A stretch of 8,115 nt of DNA from Lentisphaerota bacterium. Its GTDB lineage: Bacteria; Verrucomicrobiota; Lentisphaeria; Victivallales; GWF2-50-93. The notes under the pieces are model-generated. The model worked only from the letters and a program-made list of their open reading frames with translations, had not been told where the DNA came from and did no database searches. The DNA is taken from contig JANYBI010000240.1 of assembly GCA_025360875.1 (NCBI GenBank), forward strand, positions 1-8,115. The letters are read 5' to 3'. Shown here in pieces: positions 1 to 6,281 of the stretch (position 1 is its first letter; each line of letters starts with the position of its first letter). The position numbers and the translations under genes were made by a program.

Positions 1-2
1 AT

Positions 3-2942
3 CTCAGGCACGGTTCACAGCCGAACCTGCAAACATATGATTACAAGTCCACTAACGGTTCTGGCATTGATGAAACTATAACTGTACTTAGTCCCTCTGA
101 CGGTGACTGGCACATCTTGATCTATGCATATGACAACTACAGCGGAGCAACGTTATCGGTCGACTATGGCACCGACTTGCCCGACAAACCGATGAACCTG
201 GAAGCCGCAATTTCCGGGGACAAGACACAGGTCAACCTCTCCTGGGACACGGTTTCCGGCGCCGATTCGTACAATCTCTACCGGTCAAAGATAAATTCAT
301 TGGAGAACGCTGTAAAACTCAACTCAGACCCGGTACTTGATCTCACTTATGCTGATACTTTCGCTGGAACGTACTATTACTATTTTGTGACTACGGTTGA
401 TGACGGCAAGGAAAGCGGTTTCAGCGATCCGGCAACAGCGGATCCTGTCCCGGACACAATAACAAAGACGTTGACAAACGGAGTTGCCGTTACCGGGATT
501 GGAGGTTCAGTCGGAGAGACGAAGACATACTCAATCAATATACCCAATGAGTTCCAGACACTGCTTGAGATAAAGATTTCGGGCGGAACCGGTGACTGTG
601 ATTTCGACGTAATTGATCCTGATGGAATGCTTGTGAGGCGCAAGGTCGGCATGAGAAATAATGAGACTGTGCAGATAAGCGGGAATCCTTTGAATGATGG
701 AATCTGGCTGATCCGTCTTTATAACGTGACGGAATATTCCGGGCTGAGCCTAGTTGCGAAATACAGCATGCAGACTGCAGCGCCTTCGGCGCCGGCTGGC
801 GTGAAAGCAAGCGACGGGCTCTTCGATGACAAGATACTTGTGACCTGGACAGCCACAGCCGGAGCTATTGGATACATGGTTGGGAGGAAGAACAGTCTGA
901 AAGATGCGAACTTCGCAGAGGAATTTGAGACGACAGACAACATATTCGAGGACAACTCCAAGGCCGTGCTCGATGCTGATGCAGGAAAGCTTTTCTACTA
1001 TTCGGTGAAGGCGAAAAATTCTGTGGACTATGGCAAATACAGCGCCGTGAATTCCGGGTATCGGGCCAAGACACCTTCTCGCCCCGCTACTGTAACTGCG
1101 TCAGACGGCACTTACTTCGACAGGATCCACGTGTCCTGGGCAAAGGTAGTCGGAGCGACATCGTACATCGTTTATCGTACCGAAGCGCTCACTCCGGTAC
1201 CTGTAATAGGAACTAATACCCCTATTGGCGAGACCAGTGCTCTTTTCCTTGATGATTTCGGCAGTGACGATGTGTTTCCGCTGAAACCTGATGGAACAGT
1301 CAAGTACTATTACTACTGGGTAGCGGCGAAGAACCAGAATGGCACCACTCTCGTCAGCAGGAGCAATACAGGATATCTTTCCAGGAAAGGACCTGCAACT
1401 GTAACCGCCAGCATTGGGACATATTCAAACAAGATCACAGTGACCTGGAGCCCAGTGCCCGGCGCAACGGCCTATGACGTATACCGCTATGATGACAAAA
1501 ACCTCAGTATCCATAAGTTCAAGGCCGGCAATGCAGTGACCGTTACTTTCTGCGATGACACCGTGATCCAGGATATGCCATTTTATTACTGCGTGATAGC
1601 CAAGTATGGCGTATACGACAGTGATCCCAGTCCTACGGCCATGGGAATGGCATTGGCCTCGGGAATGCTACCTCCAGTACCTGTTACCCTCACAGACAAT
1701 GTTTCAAAAAGTATTCCGGACAATGATCCGGGAAGCTGGGCTTATTATTCCATCGATGTCCCGATAGGGACAACGCGCCTTGTCGCAACGCTGACTGGAA
1801 CAGGCACGGACAAGAACAACGACTGCGACCTCTTTGCTAAGTTCGCAAACTATCCGACCACCAGGTCATATGGGGCAAAGGGTGTTGAAAGCATAGCCAA
1901 CAACACTGAAACCATCACAATCAGCAATGCCGCGGCCGGAACTTGGTATTTCCTGCTCTACGGGACAACGGCATACACGAATGTCACGCTGACTGTAAAC
2001 TGCTACAAGGTTACCGACATAGTCCTGAAACAGGTTCCGTCGAACGATCTTGCTGTTCCGTTCACGGCTGTTTTCAAGGGACAGGTTCTCGACGACAACA
2101 ATACTGGAATACCGAATATAGTGCTCCAGGCAAGGAATCCGATAACTGGGCTGACGACTTCCCTGCCTAAAACCAATGCCAAGGGATTTTTCTCGTATTC
2201 GGCTCTAGTCAACACAGAAGGCGAGCACACGTTTGATTTCTTCTTCAGTAACATGCCCGATACTGCGAAAGGCACAGCTAGCCATACGGTCGCCACGAGG
2301 AAGGGATATCTTGAACCTAGCAACACTTTTGACATCTCATGCTATCTGCCTGCGAAACCAGTTCCCCTGGCAGATCATGCCGTCATCATGGGCTTGCAGC
2401 ATTTCCTTGACACGAGAAACGGCTGGGACGAGGATGATATCGACATCGACTATGCGAAAAAATGGGTGGAAAACACGCTCGTTAAGGCGAAAGATGATAC
2501 GCAGCTGGCTAGCAAACTCGACGAAGGGCTCTACATGTTCTTCTACGGTGTCGAAGGTGCGGGCGTCGGCAACGACACTACTGCGGATTCCGCATTGTCG
2601 GCAGTTCCCTTTGTTGTCCACGTGGAGGAATCGAAGAAGGCCGGAGTGCTCACAGCTCTCAAGACAATCGGAATTCTGGATGACACACAGAAGGCGGCCA
2701 TCGAAGGAGGCAGTATCGGAATAGTCGCAGTTTCATCTCTCAGCGATCCCGACGAAGGTGCAACTCCTGCAAGCATTTCCCTGCTAGCCTGCGAACAGCT
2801 TGAACTCCTTGCGAATCTCGCAGCTGGCGATGCCAGTACCGTAGATGACGTGAAATATTCCGACACGTTGACAAAAACGTTTACCGTCACTCTTGCAAAT
2901 GGCAGGAAGATCAATGTTGTCGGCGCAGCTTTCGTAAAGTAA
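3..2942 (+). CDS. Large secreted/surface modular protein with PPC and fibronectin type III domains (5' partial)
   Basis: The reading frame is open to the left edge (first full codon at 3), so the start and any signal peptide lie outside the window; 980 residues are visible. Domains in order: end of a pre-peptidase C-terminal (PPC) domain (about 3-167); FN3 (180-446); PPC with the typical GDCDFDV strand (453-767); three FN3 modules with the V.ASDG...I.V.W...GA..Y.VYR pattern (780-1061, 1074-1376, 1386-1661); PPC with NNDCDLF (1674-2006); a carboxypeptidase-regulatory/Ig-like module with FKGQVLDDNNTGIPN (2007-2351); then an unrecognised region (2352-2942). PPC and FN3 modules are known from exported proteins, where they act as spacers or binding and anchoring domains. 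No catalytic domain, LPXTG signal or PEP-CTERM tail is visible; an enzymatic domain could lie in the missing N-terminus. Export and surface location are inferred from domain content. A TTG at 117 is not the start, because coding sequence continues upstream of it. Confidence 0.85.
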   Translation, partial: LRHGSQPNLQTYDYKSTNGSGIDETITVLSPSDGDWHILIYAYDNYSGATLSVDYGTDLPDKPMNLEAAISGDKTQVNLSWDTVSGADSYNLYRSKINSLENAVKLNSDPVLDLTYADTFAGTYYYYFVTTVDDGKESGFSDPATADPVPDTITKTLTNGVAVTGIGGSVGETKTYSINIPNEFQTLLEIKISGGTGDCDFDVIDPDGMLVRRKVGMRNNETVQISGNPLNDGIWLIRLYNVTEYSGLSLVAKYSMQTAAPSAPAGVKASDGLFDDKILVTWTATAGAIGYMVGRKNSLKDANFAEEFETTDNIFEDNSKAVLDADAGKLFYYSVKAKNSVDYGKYSAVNSGYRAKTPSRPATVTASDGTYFDRIHVSWAKVVGATSYIVYRTEALTPVPVIGTNTPIGETSALFLDDFGSDDVFPLKPDGTVKYYYYWVAAKNQNGTTLVSRSNTGYLSRKGPATVTASIGTYSNKITVTWSPVPGATAYDVYRYDDKNLSIHKFKAGNAVTVTFCDDTVIQDMPFYYCVIAKYGVYDSDPSPTAMGMALASGMLPPVPVTLTDNVSKSIPDNDPGSWAYYSIDVPIGTTRLVATLTGTGTDKNNDCDLFAKFANYPTTRSYGAKGVESIANNTETITISNAAAGTWYFLLYGTTAYTNVTLTVNCYKVTDIVLKQVPSNDLAVPFTAVFKGQVLDDNNTGIPNIVLQARNPITGLTTSLPKTNAKGFFSYSALVNTEGEHTFDFFFSNMPDTAKGTASHTVATRKGYLEPSNTFDISCYLPAKPVPLADHAVIMGLQHFLDTRNGWDEDDIDIDYAKKWVENTLVKAKDDTQLASKLDEGLYMFFYGVEGAGVGNDTTADSALSAVPFVVHVEESKKAGVLTALKTIGILDDTQKAAIEGGSIGIVAVSSLSDPDEGATPASISLLACEQLELLANLAAGDASTVDDVKYSDTLTKTFTVTLANGRKINVVGAAFVK
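780..1661 (+). repeat. Three tandem FN3 modules (protein-level repeat)
   Basis: Three consecutive FN3 modules share the same framework. The B-strand is KILVTW, RIHVSW or KITVTW, followed by a GA..Y.V.R C-strand, a tyrosine-rich F-strand (FYYSV, YYYYWV, FYYCV) and a G-strand. The key Trp codons fall about 97 and 103 codons apart. The modules are diverged at DNA level, with only short identities such as the tactattacta tract in the F-strands near 371 and 1304. They are therefore old duplications rather than a recent tandem expansion. A fourth FN3 (180-446) is separated from them by a PPC domain. Confidence 0.75.
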
Positions 2943-3005
2943 AGCAGACATTCCTGTCTGCTTCCAGGGGAAAAAAATACAAACAGACAGGAATGTCTGT
3001 TTTAC
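2939..3005 (+). terminator. Long nested inverted repeat, probable Rho-independent terminator of the FN3/PPC gene
   Basis: The arms 2939-2960 and 2984-3005 pair over 22 positions with a single G-T wobble (2944/3000), around a 23-base A-rich loop. The hairpin overlaps the TAA stop (2940-2942) and the right arm carries TTTT at 3000-3003. Placement just after a stop and before a new transcription unit fits a terminator. Each arm also contains its own 6-bp palindrome, CAGACA-ttcc-TGTCTG and CAGACA-ggaa-TGTCTG. Two small hairpins or one long stem can therefore form. The T-tract is short for a classical terminator, and the element could instead be a copy of a dispersed palindromic repeat. Confidence 0.6.
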
Positions 3006-3020
3006 CTTGGAACAGGAATC

Positions 3021-3039
3021 AATTACACTTCGCGTAATT
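3021..3039. promoter_or_regulatory. Small inverted repeat upstream of the azoR-like gene, possible operator
   Basis: AATTAC (3021-3026) and GTAATT (3034-3039) form a 6-bp inverted repeat with a 7-base spacer. A further AATTACA copy lies at 3084-3090, next to the suggested -10. Many flavin oxidoreductase genes are controlled by a redox-sensing or electrophile-sensing repressor, so an operator here is plausible. No regulator gene is visible in the window, and a 6-bp repeat in AT-rich DNA can arise by chance. Confidence 0.2.
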
Positions 3040-3058
3040 TGCCTAAATCCTGTTTTTC

Positions 3059-3087
3059 TTGAATTCCAGTTGATTTCCTGCTAAATT
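3059..3087 (+). promoter_or_regulatory. Possible sigma70-type promoter for the azoR-like/GH15 operon
   Basis: TTGAAT (3059-3064), a 17-base spacer and TAAATT (3082-3087) match the -35/-10 consensus at four of six positions each. This lies in the AT-rich gap between the terminator-like repeat and the azoR-like gene, about 45 bases before the chosen ATG. The unit needs its own promoter because a strong hairpin separates it from the upstream gene. The match is moderate. Confidence 0.35.
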
Positions 3088-3135
3088 ACAAAAGCATTTG
3101 AGATAATAACTTCTCTCATACAAAGGAACATGGAT

Positions 3136-3759
3136 ATGAAAAAACTTCTCCATATCATCGCTACCCCGCGCGGTGAGGAATCTAGCACGCTCAAGGTATC
3201 AAACGTCTTCCTGGACAGCTTCAGAAACAGTCATCAGGACTGGGTCATCGAGGACTTTGATCTCTCCAAGGAAGAGCTTCCTTCCCTCACCGTGAAAAGG
3301 GTCGATGGCAAGTATCTGCTCCTGAGTGGAAAGGACCTATATGGCGACATGAAAGTGGCATGGCAGGACATCATTGCGGAAATTGAACGTTTCCTTTCCG
3401 CTGACGCAGTGCTTATCAGCACTCCCATGTGGAACTTCGGAATTCCATACACCCTGAAACATTATATAGATGTAATAGTCCAGCCGAAATATCTTTTCCA
3501 ATACACCGCAACCGGCGTTGAAGGGCTAGCAAAGGGCAGGAAAATGGCGGTGATCACGAGCCGTGGCAGCGACTACAGCTCCGCAGAGACCAAAGGAGCC
3601 GATTTCCAGGAACCATATCTCCGTTTCGTATTCGGGTTTGCAGGCATCACCGACATCACATTCATAAATGCCGAACCTATGAACATGGGCGAGGAGCTCC
3701 AGAAGAAGGCTATCGCCTCCGCCCAGGAAAAAGCCAGGAAACTCGCACCGCAATTCTAG
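3136..3759 (+). CDS. azoR: FMN-dependent NADH:quinone oxidoreductase / azoreductase, AzoR type (flavodoxin-like fold)
   Basis: This 207-residue protein of the flavodoxin-like family 2 matches the usual AzoR length of about 200. The N-terminal strand KLLHIIATPRG followed by EESST is the FMN-phosphate loop. MWNFGIPYTLKHYID (from residue 98) is the conserved isoalloxazine-contact segment, equivalent to MYNF in E. coli AzoR. TSRGS (141-145) is the second flavin-binding loop. Family members use NAD(P)H and FMN to reduce quinones in two-electron steps, and azo dyes in vitro; the enzyme is cytoplasmic. Two ATGs lie six bases apart. I prefer 3136 because AAGGA (3123-3127) is 8 bases from it but only 2 from the ATG at 3130, and family proteins usually begin MxKLL. 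It is probably the first gene of an operon with the GH15 gene 20 bases downstream. The physiological substrate cannot be read from sequence. Confidence 0.88.
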   Translation: MKKLLHIIATPRGEESSTLKVSNVFLDSFRNSHQDWVIEDFDLSKEELPSLTVKRVDGKYLLLSGKDLYGDMKVAWQDIIAEIERFLSADAVLISTPMWNFGIPYTLKHYIDVIVQPKYLFQYTATGVEGLAKGRKMAVITSRGSDYSSAETKGADFQEPYLRFVFGFAGITDITFINAEPMNMGEELQKKAIASAQEKARKLAPQF

Positions 3760-3779
3760 CTAATCAAGGTTGAAACAAC

Positions 3780-5777
3780 ATGCCCCGCGACATACCAATA
3801 GGCAACGGCAACATCATGATTGCGTTCGACAGGGATTATCTCCTTCGCGAATTCTGCTTTCCGCATGTCGGAGAGGAGAACCACACGAAGGGAAGACCGT
3901 TCCGGATGGGCGCATGGGTGGACGGTTCGTTCAGCTGGATTCCCAATGGCTGGAAAGTCTCTACCGATTACCTCGACGACACTCTTGCAACCAATGTCTC
4001 CCTTTCAAATGACAAGCTGAAGATAAGAATCGTCGCCAATGACATCGTCGATTTCCATGAGAACATATATGTGAAAAAACTCACCGTTGAGAACCTTTCC
4101 GACAAGACTGCCGACATCCGCATCTTCATCGCGCAGGATTTCAGGATAAGCGGCAACAAGATAGGAGATACTGCCGCGTTCCGTCCCGGGAACAACTGCC
4201 TTGTCCATTACAAGGGCGAGAGATATTTTCTGATCAACATCTTCGCGAACAAAAAATACGGGATAGACCATTTTGCGACTGGCAACAAGGAGGTTCCCGG
4301 ACAGGAAGGCACTTGGAAGGACGCGGAGGACGGAATTCTCAGCGGAAATCTTATCGCCCAGGGCGCAGTTGATTCGGTGACCGGAATACACCTGCGGATC
4401 GCCGCCGGAGAAAAAGAGACATGCTATTACTGGATCTGCGCCGGCAAAAACTGGAAAGAAGTGAGCCAGCTTGACGAAATCGTCCGCAAGAAAAAACCTG
4501 AGAACATCTGCAGGCGGACAATCGACTACTGGAAACTCTGGGCTGACAAGGAGAATCTGAACTTCAGGCTCCTTCCTGCGAAGATCGCAAGGCTCTACAG
4601 GCGAAGTCTTCTCATCGCCCGGACCCAGATCGACAATTGCGGCAGCATAATCGCCGCGAACGACTCGGATGTCATCCACTTCAACCGCGACACATACAGC
4701 TACATGTGGCCGCGTGACGCCTCACTGGCGGCCTACGCATTCGACATGGCGGGATATCCGGACATAAGCATGCGTTTCTTCAACCTCTGCGCAAAGATCA
4801 TAGAGAAGGACGGGTATCTCCAGCACAAGTTCACGCCTACGGGAATGCCGGGGAGCTCCTGGCATCCATGGTCCAGGGAAAGGAAGCGGCAGCTTCCCAT
4901 ACAGGAAGATGAAACAGCGCTGGTCCTGTGGTCATTATGGAATCATTACAAGATCTACAGGGATCTGGAATTCATCAGGCCCCTTTACAAGCCCCTCATA
5001 AAAAATGCCGCCGACTTCCTGATGAACTACAGGGACAATGAAACCCGCCTGCCGCTGCCAAGCTATGATCTATGGGAGGAAAGGCACGGTGTACTGACTT
5101 TCACAGCATCCACGGTCTACGGCGGACTCGTTGCCGCCGCCAATTTCACAGGTCTCTTCGGGGAAACCGAATTGTCGGAGGAATATCTCACAGGCGCCAA
5201 TGAATTGAAGGAAGCCATGGTCAAGCATCTCTACCTGCCTGAGAAAAAACGTTTCTGCAGGATGATCAGCTACGGTGATGGCGATAAGCCCGAGATCGAC
5301 GATACGGTCGACGCGAGCCTCTACGGCATATTCGCATTCGGCGTTTTTCCTGCTGACGATGAAAAGGTCAGCCAGACCATGCGTCAGGTTTATGAAAAAC
5401 TCTGGTGCAAGACGGATGTCGGAGGTATTGCGCGTTATGAGAACGACCAGTATTACCGGATCACCCAGTCGGTCCCGGGCAATCCCTGGTTCGTCACGAC
5501 ACTCTGGCTCGCACAGTATCATATCGCGAACAGCAGGACGAGGGAGGATCTAGGAAAGGCGATGGCGATCATGGAATGGGTTTCTGACCATGCTCTTCCC
5601 AGCGGCGTCCTGGCGGAACAGGTAAATCCTCTTGACAACTCGCCTCTTTCAGTTTCACCTCTCACCTGGAGCCATGCGACTTTTGTAGCCGTTGTCCAGG
5701 AATATCTCAACAGGCTCCTGGAAATAGAGAAATGTCCCGCCTGCGGACATTCAAATATCTCCAAAAGGAGAGATTGA
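3780..5777 (+). CDS. Glycoside hydrolase family 15 glucoamylase-like enzyme, cytoplasmic
   Basis: This 665-residue protein has the length and layout of bacterial GH15 enzymes. An N-terminal beta-sandwich (about 1-255) opens with MPRDIPIGNGN and FPHVGEENHT, and an (alpha/alpha)6 barrel follows (about 270-650). Barrel landmarks are YMWPRD (308-313), QEDETAL (375-381), DLWEER with the general-acid candidate Glu433, and LAEQ with the general-base candidate Glu613; both catalytic glutamates are therefore present. GH15 enzymes invert the anomeric centre and release glucose from glucan ends; some act on dextran or trehalose instead. No signal peptide is visible, so an internal substrate such as glycogen or maltodextrin is inferred. 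The start has AAGG at 3766-3769, 10 bases upstream, and family-typical N-terminal residues. It lies 20 bases after the azoR-like gene, suggesting co-transcription. The tail adds a CPACGH motif (652-657), unusual for the family. Exact substrate is uncertain. Confidence 0.9.
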   Translation: MPRDIPIGNGNIMIAFDRDYLLREFCFPHVGEENHTKGRPFRMGAWVDGSFSWIPNGWKVSTDYLDDTLATNVSLSNDKLKIRIVANDIVDFHENIYVKKLTVENLSDKTADIRIFIAQDFRISGNKIGDTAAFRPGNNCLVHYKGERYFLINIFANKKYGIDHFATGNKEVPGQEGTWKDAEDGILSGNLIAQGAVDSVTGIHLRIAAGEKETCYYWICAGKNWKEVSQLDEIVRKKKPENICRRTIDYWKLWADKENLNFRLLPAKIARLYRRSLLIARTQIDNCGSIIAANDSDVIHFNRDTYSYMWPRDASLAAYAFDMAGYPDISMRFFNLCAKIIEKDGYLQHKFTPTGMPGSSWHPWSRERKRQLPIQEDETALVLWSLWNHYKIYRDLEFIRPLYKPLIKNAADFLMNYRDNETRLPLPSYDLWEERHGVLTFTASTVYGGLVAAANFTGLFGETELSEEYLTGANELKEAMVKHLYLPEKKRFCRMISYGDGDKPEIDDTVDASLYGIFAFGVFPADDEKVSQTMRQVYEKLWCKTDVGGIARYENDQYYRITQSVPGNPWFVTTLWLAQYHIANSRTREDLGKAMAIMEWVSDHALPSGVLAEQVNPLDNSPLSVSPLTWSHATFVAVVQEYLNRLLEIEKCPACGHSNISKRRD

Positions 5778-5848
5778 ATTGTTTTATCAAATATCCGGGC
5801 AAATAGACTTTGAGGTGCTATAGTATGCCTTATGGCACATGGCAAAAC

Positions 5849-5867
5849 GAATAAAATAGTTTTATTC
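5849..5867 (+). terminator. Perfect AT-rich hairpin between the GH15 gene and the small orphan gene
   Basis: GAATAAAA (5849-5856) and TTTTATTC (5860-5867) pair perfectly over 8 bp around a TAG loop, about 70 bases after the GH15 stop. It may help end the azoR-like/GH15 transcript or lie in the leader of the next gene. The stem is almost all A-T, so as an intrinsic terminator it would be weak. It could equally be a protein-binding palindrome. The 159 bases between the GH15 stop and the preferred start at 5937 hold no other convincing feature apart from a 4-bp repeat, TGCC-ttat-GGCA, at 5826-5837. Confidence 0.3.
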
Positions 5868-5936
5868 CATATTGAAAATGTTATCAAACAACAGACCCGA
5901 TGGCGGGAATCAACACGAAAAGGACGGGAACTGCTT

Positions 5937-6248
5937 ATGAGTAAGGATACTGCCAGGGTAGATGTCCAAATCAATTGTTATGCCAGCCTTTATTTCATTG
6001 AGAGGACAAGTCTGACCTACAATCAATCCACCAACCTGATGAGAGACCCTGAACTCATTGCAGGCATGGGCAACTTCGGCATCGAGTGGACTTGGAAAAT
6101 GCAGAACCGCGATTTCATCATGGCCCTTTTCAACAAGCCTGAGCTGAAGATGCTCAACATGTTCCTCGACAAGTTTGCAGGTGAATACAGGAAAAGGGAG
6201 CCTGCAATCTTAAAACGTCTGAAATCACTCGGCGTCATGCAAAGTTAA
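5937..6248 (+). CDS. Small protein of unknown function (103 residues)
   Basis: I do not recognise this protein. From the ATG at 5937 it is 103 residues, soluble, with no signal peptide or membrane segment. It starts with a probably beta-rich half (VDVQINCYASLYFIERTSL), continues with a central WTWKMQNRDF stretch, and ends in a basic, probably helical C-terminal third with KREPAILKRLKSLG. The frame is open back to an ATG at 5832, which would give 138 residues. The extra 35 codons are AT-rich, contain the hairpin at 5849-5867 and have no good ribosome site. The 5937 start has CGGGA at 5925-5929, 7 bases upstream, with AGGA just before it. The gene may follow its own promoter in the gap. Real coding is supported by normal amino-acid composition over about 100 codons and the lack of a better gene on either strand. 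Confidence 0.6.
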   Translation: MSKDTARVDVQINCYASLYFIERTSLTYNQSTNLMRDPELIAGMGNFGIEWTWKMQNRDFIMALFNKPELKMLNMFLDKFAGEYRKREPAILKRLKSLGVMQS

Positions 6249-6254
6249 GTGATG

Positions 6255-6281
6255 GTAATTTTCAATCCTGTTGAAAATTAC
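6255..6281. terminator. Perfect hairpin between convergent genes, probable bidirectional terminator
   Basis: GTAATTTTCAA (6255-6265) and TTGAAAATTAC (6271-6281) pair perfectly over 11 bp around a TCCTG loop. The element sits in the gap of fewer than 30 bases between the stop of the small plus-strand gene (6248) and the end of the minus-strand kinase-like gene. It overlaps the stop codon of the latter (6278-6280). Position between convergent genes suits a shared terminator. The stem is AT-rich and there is no long flanking T-run, so efficiency is uncertain. Confidence 0.5.

Noticed and set aside
117..119. TTG as start of the FN3/PPC protein
   Set aside because: The same frame continues upstream to the window edge and encodes the typical end of a PPC domain, so the gene begins outside the window.
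2233..2724. Plus-strand open frame of 163 codons in another frame of the FN3/PPC gene
   Set aside because: It is rich in Ser and Arg, as expected of a frame-shifted shadow, while the main frame continues unbroken with ordered domains.
4005..4679. Long minus-strand open frame (224 codons) opposite the GH15 gene
   Set aside because: It lies wholly inside a gene with clear GH15 motifs, has no recognisable domain or ribosome site, and is the usual antisense shadow of a codon-biased gene.
5070..5522. Minus-strand open frame of 150 codons in the GH15 barrel region
   Set aside because: It is antisense to the catalytic region of GH15, with no motif of its own.
5825..5854. Nine-residue leader peptide with a GAGGTG ribosome site
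   Set aside because: It is too short to support from a single sequence, and no attenuator-like codon run or paired terminator/antiterminator is visible.
5519..5974. Minus-strand open frame across the GH15 end and the following gap
   Set aside because: It is mostly antisense to GH15, has no motif or good start, and would overlap the leader hairpin and the plus-strand small gene.
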